A DNA stretch of 64,000 nucleotides from Diplolepis rosae. Its lineage: Eukaryota; Arthropoda; Insecta; Hymenoptera; Diplolepididae. The notes under the pieces are model-generated. The model searched no databases, was not told the DNA's origin, and saw only the letters and a program-made list of their open reading frames with translations. Shown here piece by piece: positions 24,530 to 36,972 of the stretch. Made by a program: the position numbers and the translations under genes. The first letter of the stretch is position 1. The number at the start of each line of letters is the position of its first letter. The DNA lies in contig JAPYXD010000727.1 of the NCBI GenBank assembly GCA_030998225.1, forward strand, positions 2,976,001-3,040,000, in the 5' to 3' direction.

Positions 24530-27500
24530 ATGGCATCGGAACTTAAAAACAATGATGTATATGGGCTTATAACCCAATTGTGTCAACGTTTAGCTGAAAA
24601 ACATTGCTCTGTGAAGGAGGACCGATATTTACCACAGAAGAATTCTTCTGATGTTGTAAAAAAACTGAGGTCAAAAGCTTTCGAAATTCTGTTGAATAAA
24701 TCTGCTCATGGTAAGAAAATCAACTTTAAAATTTTATTTCTAAAACCACTTTAATCAATTTTCACTGACAATTTAGAAATCTAAATTGCTTTTAAACTTA
24801 TTTTTCTGCCAAAAGTCATTTTTACATTTACTATAATTATGAAACATTTTTTAAATTCACGAACTTCTTTTTTAATGATTTTCAAAGAACAGTCTTTAGT
24901 TTTCGAACTCTTAATTCTGTTATTTTAATCAACTTGTAAAAAATATAAAAATGTACTTTAAATTTTAGCTTTGCCAAAAAAAAAAGAATACGATCCCATT
25001 GCAGAACTCATAAAATATGCGTTTATGCTCAAAGTCGATCTGGGTCGTTACTTACATGCCCAAAAATTAGAGAATTTGGTAGATGAACTAGTTGAGAATG
25101 AAGCAGACACAGATTTTGTTGTAACCTCAGTACTAATTTTATTAAATGAATTAAAAAATACACAATCTGAGGACGAAAAAACTTTGGTAATTTAATATTT
25201 TACTTTATATTGTAAAATTATAATTTAGATTTTAAAAATAATTAATTTTTATTGAACTAGAACATTTTTTATTACGGCAATCTTAATCCTCATCTGCCTG
25301 AAGATCCCCGAAGTGAAAACGAGGTTTCTACTTTTCAAATCTATCCATTAGAATGTTGTAAGTTGCCTGAGAAATTTGAGGCAATCTTGGGCGTCAATCA
25401 TGATAGTATTATTAGAAATAGTGCTGCAGATCCTGGCAGTAAACTATTATTTCTTAATCAGTTTAAATCAAGCACCACTTTCGATGTTAAATCCATTAGG
25501 TAAAATTTAAAAGCATTATTTTCAATCTTTTTTTTCTGAATAGATAATTTATTTTAAATGTAACATTTTTTAGGAGTAAAGGTAAACGAGGATCAGTAAC
25601 TTGTACTCCAAGATGTTCAGATACATTCTCTACAGTAACTGGATTTACAATGGGCACCTATTTCCTGCCTCAGATAAAAGTAATTTGAAAAAAACTATTT
25701 TTAATAAATTAAAATCATAATTATATTTATTTTTTTTAAATTGAGTAATTATAATTGTATTTCGACAGGCAGATCCTGTAGAAAATATTGTTTCCTGCAT
25801 AGAAGGGATAATGACAGAACCTGAATCTCCATGGCAAGGTTCTGAAAAATTACACGCAGATATTGAAAGCGCTTCAGACTTCTGGGATGATCAGATATCT
25901 AATCACTCTGTCGATAGAATAGAAACTCCTAATAGTTTATCCATTTGGAATAATGTTCACGATTCACCTCCTGTTATAGATGCTCACACTTGGGAGACAC
26001 TAGGAATCCTAGAATCTAAGAAGGAGCCTCCATTTCTTTCAGAATCGAACGCGGCTATTTTACACATAGCTAAATTAAAACAGGCTGGTGTATTGTCACT
26101 GCTTTCTGAACAAGTCCTTATTTCTATACCATTGATAACAGAAGTTCCTTTCATAGACTTTCTTAGGGATGTAAAATTGTTGCTGCTTGGTATCGAGTCA
26201 AAGTCGTTTTCCTACGACGCCACGGTAATGTATTTAAATCAGAGAGAATGAAGACCTATAATAAGTTGCAGTAACTTGATTAAATTTTTTTATTTTCAGG
26301 GAGGGTTTATTTTGCAAAAAAATTTAGCTCTTCGTAGTATTAGTCCAGAATCCTTAGAGAATGTTTGTTATCAAATTATTCACTGGGGCAGTTGTTTTAG
26401 GGCGTTGACTAATTTAGTTACACCAGATCCCTATACAGGAAAGTTACAAATCGAGGGTTTAATTTTCAAGGTACATATTAAATAATTAAAGTATGCAGTA
26501 ATTATAATTTTTATATTCAATTCTAATTTGAAAAAAATGTTAGGCTATGTGCCATAGTGTAAAGGAGTTCCTACTCTATTACCAAGCAACGATTCTCCAA
26601 ATCCCTGTAAACGAGAATGAAAAATCAGGTCTTCTGATGTTATTGAATACAGTAAATCCACTGGGATCTTTACTAGTCGAAGTTGCTGAGCTTTGTCAGT
26701 GCAATGGATTAGAAAGAACTTCATTAGGCGAGGGAATAGGAATACTAACTCATATTTACGAACAAGTTACTAAGGTTACTAAACCAAACGTTGCTCTAAT
26801 ATTTTATTCTATACTGAAAGCCTGTTGCGAAGTATATTTTCGGTACGTATATTTTTACATTGTACATTTGTTCTCAATAATCCAAATTGAAACTAGGATA
26901 TTTTTATTGACAGATTTCTGAGAAAGTGGATATTTGAGGGAATATGTGAAGACGTTTATGGAGAGTTTATGATTAGAGTAAAGCCGCATTATTTGCGATT
27001 AAAAGAACGTAAGTTCTGGACGAGAGCTTTCACTATTAATACTCATTCTGTGCCAGGATTTCTCAGAAGTCTTGCTGAGTCGATTTTGCAGTGCGGGAAA
27101 ACATTAAGACTCCTGAAAATTTGCGATCCAAAGGTGACATTATTTATTATATTTGAAAAAGTATTCTCTGTGTAAAAGTGAGTGAAACACTCTTCTAATG
27201 ATCGACATACTCGATTGAAATTATTTGGGAAAAATTAGTAATTATTTTTTTATTTTTTTTTAAATTTATTTTCAAATTATATTGAAAATGTTCTTTCGTT
27301 TCAGAATGCCATTTGTCATACATCTTCTACTTATCAGCCACCTGTGAGAGTTTGTCTCAGCACAAATATGCTGCAAGAACAACTGATATTTTGTAACACA
27401 TATAAACAAAAAGGGGATGAAGCTTTAGGCTTAGTTGTTTCTTTATGGTCAGCTATTCAAGATCAAAAAGCTGAAGAAAAGAAACGAGCTGATCTTGTGA

Positions 27501-30500
27501 TTATGGCTCAACAAGGCACTCTATTAAGATTAAAAAGTATGCTGCTTTTGCAAATACTCTGGTTTTTTATTTCTATTTAATTTCAGGAATCACAATCTGT
27601 CTTATTTTTCTCTTTATTTAAATTTTCTTAAAAAATTATGTATAAAATAAATAATTTTATTTTTAAAGTAATGTATGTAAAATTGGAATCATAAAAGTTT
27701 TAAAAATTGTAAGCTAATTTAAACGAGAAAACAATGATGTATTCATTGAAAAGATTAAAAATTAATATTGAAAAAATAACAAAATTACCTTGGAAATCCT
27801 GAACTTATTCTGTAATTTTTTTCAGAGCTCAAGTAAACACCCTGTTTATGCATTTTAAAGAAATTATTTAGAAAAAAAAATCATTCAAAATTGTTCTTAT
27901 TTTGCCAAAAAGGGTAAAAAGTGCCTTTTAAAAATAATATATTTATTTAAAAAGCATTTTCTAATTAAATAAATGAATTTTATTATCAGGAGAAAAGGAA
28001 GAAATTCTAAAAAAAATCGCAAAAGAAAAATGCGAGTACTTGAAAAAGTTAAAGATTCAAGCGGAGGAAGTGGCTTTGAGAAAAGAACAAGATCGAAATG
28101 CGGAACTTCTAGCTGATAAACTATTTTTGGAGACCATATCACGTGAGGAAGAAGAAGCTAAGAACCTGGAAAGAGAAGAAAAGTAAGGCTTGAATTGTAA
28201 AGTAAGGACGTTTTTGATCGAGTCATGGGGTAATAAGTATAAGTGTGAGTAGCGCAGAGAGATTTGCGTAAGAGTGTGTGTCGTACTTGTTTTCCCTATG
28301 ACTCGTTCCTTCAAAAACAATCTTACTATGTATTCAAATGATTTAATTTATGTGTTTAATAATTCTTATGGGATTTTAGAGCTAAAACACTGAAGTATTA
28401 TAATGAACTGGCGGCAGAAGCTAAAAGACAACGAGCTCGTACTGATTGGCGTCTTCGAAGAATGAATTTGTTCGATGAAAGGGTTGAAATGATCTTAAAC
28501 ATAAAAAAGAAACTTCGATCTTCAATTGATGAACTTAGTGCGAGTTCTTCCCCTGCAAGTGTCGAGAATGAGAATAAAGAAATGTCGGCTATTGTTGATG
28601 ATATTGAAAATATTGGCGAAATAATTGTAATTAATAAAGTAGACGAGAATGAATTCAAACCAACACAAGAAGATGCACACAAAGATGAAAACAGCAATCC
28701 AGCGGAAAGTGAATTGGAATCTGCTGCACTACATAAGAATGTTGCCCAAATTTCAAACCTATTCACAGAAAATAATCAGAATTCAATAGACAAAAAGAAA
28801 GCATTACGTCCGACAGTTCTTAATATAAAAAGTAAAACAAGTATCCACGAAAGAAAAAGCAAAGAGACTGCGAGTTTAATAGAGCCACAAACTATCATTT
28901 CGAAAAACACTTCATTTGTGAATCCTTCATCAAAAATTTCTGATTTCATTCAACCCAACACAGAATTTTTAAACACAATCAGCGAAGCTGAAAGTACAAA
29001 ATCCAAATTCTTGAAAGACAGGCAAGCCACCCTGACAGAGGCTCAAAGAAACAAAATGCGAGTAATGCAACACGAATACGGATTGATAACCCCGAACAAT
29101 AACGAAGCAACCATTAACTTTCCAGTGGAGGAAAATTGTAACGCAAATTTTATTCCATCTCTTACTGATTTGCAAATAAATCGCTTGAGAAATATGCAAC
29201 ATCAAGCTGGTAATTGGAATCCTTTAGAAATTTTCAAGGAATCTGAAATTCTTGTAGAAAATATGACTGAAGCGCAGAAAAATAAATTAAGAAATACGAT
29301 TCATAGAACAGAACAAGGAAGTTTTGGTATGCCTAAGAAAACTGTAACTTTAACAGAACAAGAGACTCACGTTATCAGAGAAGTAAGGGAAAGCAATGTA
29401 GAAATCCAATCAGTAGGATTTCAGACTCCGATGTCTTGTGCAACGGATTATTTTACATCTTCCATCAATAGCAGCTCGATACAAATGCAGAGCTATGAAA
29501 ACACGCCTTTCTCGGAGTTCAGCACCGATATTCAAGTTCCAACTACTTTTGATGAAACTGTAGATGCTTCCCAGTTGATTCTGGAATCAAATCTAACTCA
29601 TCTTCAGAATAAAATTGAATATCCTGATTTCGTGGGTTTTAATACAAATACCACCACTCCGTCCTACGAATCTTCATTGACCGTCATTGACGTCGAAATG
29701 CTAGACACTACTTCGTTGGCTGTTTACTTAGAAAAATCGGTTATGGTTCCACTTCGTATACAATGCCGTCTTGTGAATAATGCCATAATTAAATACCTTC
29801 TCCAAGAACATAATATAATATCACACATTCACAGCCTTAGAGATTATTTCTTTTTATTAAATGGAGAATTCGCGAAAAGTTTGAGTCATTCTTTATTCAC
29901 GAGGTTATACGAGGTTTCGACCCCATTTGAGCTTTTTAATTCAGCTACACTAAAGAGTATTTTGGATAGAGCAATTGTCAGCTCGCTTAGTAATAGTTAC
30001 CAGAATTCTGAACTTCTTAGTCTTTCTGCTATTGGTTTACCAACTCACTTACAGGTATGAATTTCAAATATTAATTTATTTAGTTATTTGAGTTATCGGG
30101 GATTTTTATTTTTTAGGTGTCAAACCCAGAGGCATTGAATTGTCTTTTATTGAATTACAAAATGTCCTGGCCACTGAATATCATTTTTGACGAAGTCGTG
30201 ATGTTACAGTACACCAAAGTTTTTAAATTCTTGCTTATGGTTGGACGTGTTCTATGGGTTTTGGAAGAGGATTTTCATATTTTAAAGACAGAAAGACAAG
30301 CTGCGACTTCAGAACAATACCATAAGGTATTTTATTTCTAAAACGTATTTTTACTCGTTTATTTAAAGAATTTTTCCAAATTTATTTAATATATATGTTC
30401 TTTACTATAATCCGATTTTTAGATTCAACTCTACAGACATTCCATGATGCAGTTTATAAATGCTTTACATACTTATTTAACGTGTAGCGTTTTACACGCG

Positions 30501-31008
30501 AGCTGGGCTGAATTTGAGAAAGACTTGGAAGATGCAACAACAGTCGATGAAGTCTATTCTATTCATGTTAGCTACATAAAGAAAATTTTATCGAAGTAAG
30601 TGTACTATTAATTGTAAATATTTCATATGAAATAGATGAGTTACCTTGCAAATAAATATAAAGGCAAAATTAGATATGTAATAGGTCTAAATTATTATTT
30701 TAATATGTAGATGCATGCTGTATAAAAAAGACGAAAAAATGCGTGAATGTTTGCGCAACATTTTCACAGTGGTACTAAAATTCCACAATCAAGTACGATC
30801 TCAAAAGTGGGTACATGATTCAACTGGGTACATTCACCCCAACTATGGGAGGGTGGAAAGTATGTATAATTCGTTCTGCAAATTACGAACCTTTATGGCC
30901 CATGTTGCCAATAAATTGGCAAACAGTGGATATCAACCTCACCTTACACACTTTTTGCACGCACTTAACATAAATCATCTTTATGATATAACATCTAATA
31001 AAGGATAA
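24530..31008 (+). CDS. TUBGCP6: Gamma-tubulin complex component 6
   Basis: Scaffold subunit of the gamma-tubulin ring complex that nucleates microtubules at centrosomes (Grip163 in flies). Fourteen exons: 24530-24710, 24969-25186, 25261-25499, 25574-25679, 25769-26224, 26300-26470, 26544-26842, 26914-27133, 27305-27536, 27990-28182, 28380-30054, 30117-30326, 30423-30595, 30711-31008; 1556 aa, phases consistent. The N-terminal GRIP region spans about residues 340-640 (for example LRKWIFEGICEDVYGEF). Residues about 680-800 are a charged, coiled-coil-like insert. The large exon 11 holds a long low-complexity insert, then the C-terminal GRIP domain starting at about 1225 (KSVMVPLRIQCRLVNNAI, LRDYFFLLNGEFAKSL, then ISWPL-type SWPLNIIFDEV). 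The long insert between the GRIP domains separates GCP6 from GCP2-5. It contains four degenerate repeats of the type LTEAQRNKMRVMQH (29032, about 29161, 29265, 29349). GCP5 is the only alternative, and less likely. Confidence 0.92.
29029..29400 (+). repeat. Four degenerate peptide repeats in the TUBGCP6 insert
   Basis: Within exon 11 the translation gives LTEAQRNKMRVMQHEYG, LTDLQINRLRNMQHQAG, MTEAQKNKLRNTIHRTE and LTEQETHVIREVRESN at uneven spacing (about 130, 100 and 85 bp). The unit reads roughly [LM]T[ED]xQxNx[LM]R. The DNA of the units has diverged well beyond the peptide pattern, arguing for an old, selected motif. The role is unknown. Confidence 0.6.
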
Positions 31009-31109
31009 AAACTTATTCACTGTTGTTTTTAGCCAAGAGTTCTGGTTGTGAAGAATGTGCATTATATAAGAATAATGAAAAGAAAACATTGATTGCATCG
31101 ATGCATACC

Positions 31110-31671
31110 TTTTTTTCAAAATAAAAAAGATTATTTTCCAAGAAAAAAATTTGAAACACAGAAAAATAATTTTATTTTCGCCCAAACTTTTTTTCTCATC
31201 GCTTCTAGCTAAATTTAAAAAAATGATGCGATTCTTATAAACCCCGGATCATTTTTTCAGGGAAAAAATTCTCTACAACTTGACCCTTTCCAATTTTTGT
31301 AAATAAATTCTTAAATGGTTAAAATTATAAAAAAAACAATTTTCCAAAACAAAATTTTTGTAAACAAATTGCTAAATTTAATAATAATTGATTTATTTAA
31401 AAAAATTAGAAACGTTCAAGTTGTAGAGAATCTTTTCCTTAAAAATTGATCCGTGATTTATTAGAATCACATCATTTTTTTAAATTTGTCTTGAAGCGAT
31501 AAAAAAAAAGTTTGGGGAAAAATAAAATTGATTAATAAAATTATTTTTCTGTGTTTCAAATTTTTTCTTGGAAAATAATCTTTCCTATTTTAAATGATCC
31601 TTTCAATAATAATATTGCTATTGTTGAAAGCCTAATTATATATTTTTGCCTGAGGCCTAATTTTCGCGAGT
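31110..31671. repeat. Truncated palindromic element (family of 39793-40436)
   Basis: The left part (AAGATTATTTTCCAAGAAAA, GAAACACAGAAAAATAATTT) is mirrored at 31520-31600, and the right end reads TTTTTGCCTGAGGCCTAATT, as in the complete copy at 39793-40436. The outermost part of the left arm is missing. It lies just downstream of TUBGCP6 and may contribute to its 3' UTR. Confidence 0.6.
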
Positions 31672-33385
31672 GTACTACATTGAACGTGTTTTATTTTATT
31701 TATACTCAATTAATTGATTTATTTATATGTTATAATCATATTATTAACCTTATAATTAATTTTTAAAGTTTTTAAATCAACTTCTTCTCATTCATTTCTT
31801 CACGTAGCGAAGAATAATCCTGACTGTGTAAAAATTGTATTATATGAGAACAAAAAAAAAAACAATTTTGTTCATTACTTCTGTAGAATATATTTTTTTC
31901 TGCTGTTTAAAAGTGTTTTTCTTATTTCAATAAAGGGTACAATGGGTTTAGCAATTAATATACTTGCAAACATTTGTCGTCAAAGGCAAATTTAGCGGAG
32001 ATTTTTATCTTTCAAATTTTGAAAATTTAAACCATTACCTACAAACAAAATTATTATTTGTTTTTATTTAAGATAAAAATTACATACGTAAATATTACAA
32101 AATATCTCTTCTTACATTTGATCACATATGAGAAGGTATTATATTTGTGTAAAATTTGACCCCCACTTTTTACATTCTCATTATATGAGAAGGTATTGGT
32201 TTTATTTTAATTATAAACCATGTAGACCTGTGTAATCAATGAAAAAAGTTCGTCAAAATATTTCTCTTTAAATATTCTACACTTAACATTACTTGATTCA
32301 AATTAAAAAAATAGGATTAACTTAAGTTAAATTTACAGTACTAAATTAACGTACTGAATAATAAACCAGTAATATTTTTATGAACTTTTTTCATTATTTT
32401 AATGGAAAAAAAATATATATTACGTATTCGTAAAGAAAGACTCTACTAAAAAAGAAAATTATTCAACCCATGGAAAATATGTTCTCGAAATTGGAAGTTC
32501 TGATATTTTGATATCGTAAGATATTGTGAGTTGTTTTATTGAATAATGAACATATTTTGAGTTACAATGGAATAAATATAAGAATTGTTATTTATAAACC
32601 ACAATTATATTTGCAAATACAAAAATGTAGTAACATTGCATGAAATTTGATACTTTTATTTTTTACTCACTTTTTTTTTGATTTTTTAATTTAATTTCCC
32701 TGACAGTCCAAGTTGATCAAAATTATTGTCAAAAGAATTTATTGACTTATTTTCATTTTTAAATTTTTACCAAACTTTATTAAACTTATAGTTGAGGAAA
32801 AGATTGCAAAATAAAGTAAAGAGGGTATAGAAGTGACTTGGATTATAATTATAATTATTTTAAAATAATTTATTAAATATATGTGAATTGCAAGTGTATA
32901 TATAGATATATGAATATATGTATATATAATGTATATATATATATATAATTATAATACCGCCGACCTCATTTCATGCTTCAAATTTTGTTTACATATTGAG
33001 AGAAAGTATTTGTCGTGGCTACCCATTTTTTTATGTAAAAAAGGATCACAAGTATGTTTTTTACTCTGTATCATCTAAATACCTTTGTTCTTACAGCTAA
33101 ATTTATCCATGATATATATGTATGTATGTTTCTCCTGGATAGACGATATCATCTTTATACAAATTCAATTTAGTGCTAGTTCAACCCTAAGCCGTTTCTA
33201 TGTTTTTTACACAAAAATTCATGTACACCTTTATGCGGCACTTCATATATACCTCTATACGGCTCTCCAAAGCATACTTATGTCAATTTTATTTATTTAT
33301 TTTTTTTCATTATATCATATTTCAAATAAGTTTTAGTCAATTTTAAGCCTGTAAGAATTCCTTATACACCTTAGAGTTATGGTAT
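31672..33385. other. AT-rich intergenic region, no gene seen
   Basis: Very AT-rich, with many short stops in all frames. It contains a TA-rich microsatellite (annotated) and a pair of AGAAGGTATT phrases at 32131 and 32189. A plus open frame at 33085-33336 is a low-complexity Tyr/Leu/Ile string and is not believed. Confidence 0.45.
32917..32951. repeat. (TA)n-rich microsatellite
   Basis: Imperfect TATA/TGTATA run ending in an uninterrupted TA stretch. Simple sequence only. Confidence 0.7.
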
Positions 33386-33576
33386 TGTCACGCCCCGCGA
33401 CTTTACCATCTAGAGTAACAAACAAATTAAGGAACCAATGAAGGGACAAGGCAACATTACCACGTCCGTGATTATATCGACTCAAGATACAGCAAGATCT
33501 AATAAGAAATAAGAAGATCGTTAAAATCTAAAGGAAGATTTAAATAGAATTGATATATTTGGCTGTGACATTAATA

Positions 33577-34548
33577 CACCGAAAAAAATTCCTTGTACCT
33601 GTGTACAAGGAATCAACTATTTTGCCTAGTTAGGACAGGCGCCAACTTTGCAATCCTAGTTGAAATGACAAAGTTCAAGTTTATAAGAAAAACAAAGAAA
33701 GCAAGTTGATTTGACGGACAGATCCTTTCAGGCGCATGTATTAAACATAACCAAAAAACAACTTTACGTTTATGATCTACTAGAGAAAAAAAAAACATTG
33801 ATAAAAGTGGGTCTTAAAGAATTATTGACAAAAATAAATTTTTGTTTACACAGTGAAAAAGTAATAAATACAGAAGATATTCTGTATTACAGCGGAGTTT
33901 TGTAATAACAGCATTGCAATATTAATTGAATTTAATTGTTAATAGAACTAGAATTATTTATTTCTCTGTATCAAGGTTTATATTGGTATGTTTAACTATT
34001 GGCAATTCAAACTTGCAATGCGAGACCTGGTGGTCGACAAGCGAACTAATCAATATGGCTACCGTTGGGCTTCGCGCAGCATTGTGTATACTATACTAAA
34101 GCCAGATGCTCACAATGTAACGTAGTAATTAATCAATTGTTTGACAAATAAATATATAGTTAACATAAAAAGTAAGTGACAAGTGCATAAATAAATATAA
34201 GCGTGAAAATGGATTTCTCACCGAAACACAGGAAAGGGAAGGACTTTACTCGTAAAGGCAGTGCTTGTACGTACTCGCATAACGTATTTAACGACAACAA
34301 AAGCATTTTTAGCACTTACAGATAAACGTAATTTGAAAAGTTCTATTCAGATGAACAGTAAATACGTGAACGCCGAAGCCCTGCGGCAGCCATGATTGTT
34401 TTCATGCAGCAGCGCCCCTAAGCCCGCGGTGGACGTTTGTTTTGCCAATATGTACGTAATTCTCTTAAACAGGAATCCGTGTTATTTCAACTAGGTTAGA
34501 CTTAACTATGGGTGATAGTTGACTCACGGAAAACATTTTTTTTCGGTG
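33577..34548. mobile_element. TA-flanked element with CACCGAAAAAAA ends carrying a THAP remnant
   Basis: Starts CACCGAAAAAAATTCC and ends TTTTTTTTCGGTG with TA on both sides (33575-33576 and 34549-34550). Next to the left end is a hairpin TTCCTTGTAC/GTACAAGGAA. Inside is a decayed THAP-type start frame (34209-34325) and a block CCCGCGGTGG...TTTTGCCAATAT near 34421. A very similar block follows the THAP ORF of the hAT element near 12676. 972 bp. Confidence 0.55.
34209..34325 (+). pseudogene. Decayed THAP-type N-terminal ORF
   Basis: The frame begins MDFSPKHRKGKDFTRKGSAC, clearly related to MEFSPQQRKSECRTKCCVKG at 12079, and stops after 38 codons. The first zinc-ligand cysteine region is damaged and the W and CxxH parts are missing. 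A broken relative of the THAP ORF at 12079. Confidence 0.5.
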
Positions 34549-34683
34549 TACCAGGTAATAAATTTAATCGGAGCGCAAGTCATCAGAGAAGGCAACTCAT
34601 CCGATCTTAAGCTTCAATACCAAATATGGAAAAGGTGGTACACCTTGTTTTTTACTCCCACCATAGGTGACCTTTCAAAGTTC

Positions 34684-34692
34684 TATAAAAAG
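34684..34692 (+). promoter_or_regulatory. TATA box of the candidate LTR
   Basis: TATAAAAAG, followed about 30 bp downstream by a stretch of repeated TCAG words (GTTCAGTGAGTTCAGTCAGT), initiator-like. This is a standard arthropod LTR or RNA polymerase II promoter layout. Confidence 0.5.
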
Positions 34693-34775
34693 CGAAAGTT
34701 CCAATAGAGATCAGTTCAGTGAGTTCAGTCAGTCAGTCAACATCCGATTTCTACAATGTAACCAACGCGAGTCCA

Positions 34776-35079
34776 CACGCTGAAAAAAGATCAGTAAAAT
34801 TTACAGGAAGTTCGGTACTTATTTGGACAACATGACTTTTCAGTAAATTTTACCAGAAGTTGAGTTCAATTAACAGATTTTCTGTACGTTTCACTCAGCG
34901 TCCAGTAAAATCTACTGAATACGAAAAAATCCGAGTTAAGTTGATTGTACTGTACGCTAAGTGAATTGTACAGAAAATCTGTTGATTGAACTCAACTTCT
35001 TGTAAAATTTACTAAAATGTTATGTTGTCCAAATAAGTACCGAACTTCCTGTAAATTTTACTGATCTTTTCTCTGCGTG
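34776..35079. mobile_element. Near-perfect foldback MITE (CACGCTGAAAAAAG ends)
   Basis: The two halves are inverted copies: CACGCTGAAAAAAGATCAGT at the left, ACTGATCTTTTCTCTGCGTG at the right, with GTACTTATTTGGACAACAT and its complement inside. A CA dinucleotide flanks each end. 304 bp, no coding. Nested in the candidate LTR. Confidence 0.7.
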
Positions 35080-35384
35080 CAGTTCAGTTCCATCATCTCT
35101 ACACTGCGAGTTCAGTCCAGCCTAGTCCAGCTACATCAGATTTTACCGCTAGCCAGACTAATTCTAACTCGACGCTGAGTTCAACGACTTTAGAAAGTGA
35201 AGGAGAATCGCCTTCCAAATTCTCATTGGAACTGAGATCAAAGAATCAACTAGATCAACCGTCTGGACTACGAATTTCCTATCCAATAACAACTATCTCA
35301 AAGATTACAGCGAAGACTCAACTGACCACATTCGCTCTACTGGACTCAATCAATCATTAACCAAATCACAACTCAGGGTAACTA

Positions 35385-35906
35385 CACGGAGAAACTCTTC
35401 ATTGCAAAATTTAGTATTATCATATTTATTTTTATCAAAAGTCAATAGGAAACGAGGATATAACGTCACTTTTTTAGAAATTACTATTTTGAATATTAAA
35501 CTATGGAGTTACTAATAATATTGGAGAAAATGGTGATATAATTGTACTTATGCCTAAAAACAAAAGCAAATTTTATTACTTGAAATAGTAAAATCGTAAT
35601 CGACACATCGAACGAATTATATTGAAGTAAACCCAATAAATGTTTCATTAATTGCTAAAAAAGAATGTTAAGTTTACAAAAGACAATAGTAAAGTCACAT
35701 CTTCTGTCTAACCGAATTACCATAGTATTTTGGTGAGAATGGAACCATATTTATAACTTTTCCTATCGAAAATAGGAAATAATTGGACCTCCATGATATA
35801 AAAAAATCAGTCATTCGTAAATTTTACCATACTTCTTATTAGATTTTGTGAGCTACATAGAGAGAGTATTTATAAACATAGTTACATATTTACATACACA
35901 TACACG

Positions 35907-35940
<34 letters not shown>

Positions 35941-36694
35941 TAAATAATAAACATAAGAATGCACGCTCAAATACTAATTCAACGCAACTTAACTTAACTG
36001 CACAACGCACACATTCATAAACGCATCGCAGTGATATGTCAATTACAATGTAGCAACTTCATTATATACTGAACTGTGAAAAATTTTACGATTTGTGAGG
36101 AAAAGCTCGGTAGTCCCTCTGCTAGAAAAAATCGTAAGTTAGAAAGGCGCCATATTCAAATGTAAAAAAAATATATTACTATATCGGCTACCGACAAATA
36201 ATCATAACGAGCACATGGAGCGATCCTCGGGTAGTATCAGAAACGTTCGACGTATCTGACGTCACTCGGCAGTACATTTAATATTTCCAATGGGAATTTT
36301 GACAACATACTATTCCAATATATAATGTATTTGATTGCAAAATATTCAAGTCTTTCTCTCTTCATTGTTCATTACTATTGACAATGGTAATTTCTCTAAA
36401 CTATTTTGCAATTTATATTATTCAAAAGACCAATTCTTGCATAGATAGTTTTACTGTTTATTTATACAGGTATCACTTATTTCTAGTTTAAATTTGCCAT
36501 CAAAGATATTAATCTTTGCAACTCTCAATGGTAATTTATAAAGTTGCACTATATTTACAATTGGTTCAGAAAATGTATTTCCTCCTACCGCTATGGTAAA
36601 TAAAACTATTTTTGTTACTATATCCTCGCTTCCTATTGACTTTTAGTAAAAATAAATATAATAATACTAGATTTTACAATGAAAAGTTTCTGTG
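35385..36694. mobile_element. TA-flanked 1.3-kb element with CACGGAGAAAC ends
   Basis: Inverted termini of about 75 bp: left CACGGAGAAACTCTTCATTG, right (reverse complement) CACAGAAACTTTTCATTGTA, both running on to CAATAGGAAGCGAGGATA-like sequence. TA on each side (35383-35384 and 36695-36696). The interior contains a clean (TA)n run at about 35908-35934 and no transposase frame. Non-autonomous, class unknown. Confidence 0.65.
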
Positions 36695-36943
36695 TACAAA
36701 GGTACTTCAGCAACACAATTCCATTTCCAATTCCATGGTGCTTACTCGTTTCACAATTTGATTGTTAATAAATATATTTTATATCATTAACATTCTCAAT
36801 CACTGACTATTCCTCATCCCTTAGAGAGGATCCTTCCGATCCTTACATAAACTGAGGAGGTCTTTTAAGAAGAGAAGTGTTACGTTTCTGACGTAACAGT
36901 ATTTTAAAATCTCGATTTTATATATTTTAGTAATAAATTTTCA

Positions 36944-36972
36944 CTGAAGAGGACTCCAATTCGAGTCGAAAC
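36944..36972 (+). ncRNA. Hammerhead-ribozyme-like core (single copy)
   Basis: CTGAAGA, then stem GACTC, loop CAATTC, stem GAGTC, then GAAAC. This matches the conserved CUGANGA / stem II / GAAA core of hammerhead ribozymes, position 7 being free. Stem II is a perfect 5-bp helix. I cannot identify convincing stem I and stem III partners with a UH cleavage site, so activity is not claimed. Hammerhead motifs are known in Penelope-like retroelements. Confidence 0.3.

Larger units (their letters stand above)
33386..36898 (+). mobile_element. Candidate solo LTR with three nested insertions
   Basis: Starts TGTCACGCCCCGCG and ends CTGACGTAACA (TG...CA). The 4-bp repeat GTAT lies on both sides (33382-33385 and 36899-36902), as for Ty3-type elements. 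Removing three nested elements (33577-34548, 34776-35079, 35385-36694) leaves about 930 bp. In order that remnant has a TATA box (34684-34690), a CAGTCAGTCAGTCAAC start-site-like stretch 40-50 bp downstream, and an AATAAA near 36770, which is an LTR layout. No internal retroelement genes are present. The reading depends on the GTAT pair, which is short. Confidence 0.5.

Noticed and set aside
28398..28766. Minus-strand Ser/Leu-rich open frame
   Set aside because: Antisense shadow of TUBGCP6 exon 11.
24530..31008. Assignment to gamma-tubulin complex component 5 instead of 6
   Set aside because: The long charged and repeat-bearing insert between the two GRIP regions fits component 6; component 5 lacks such an insert.
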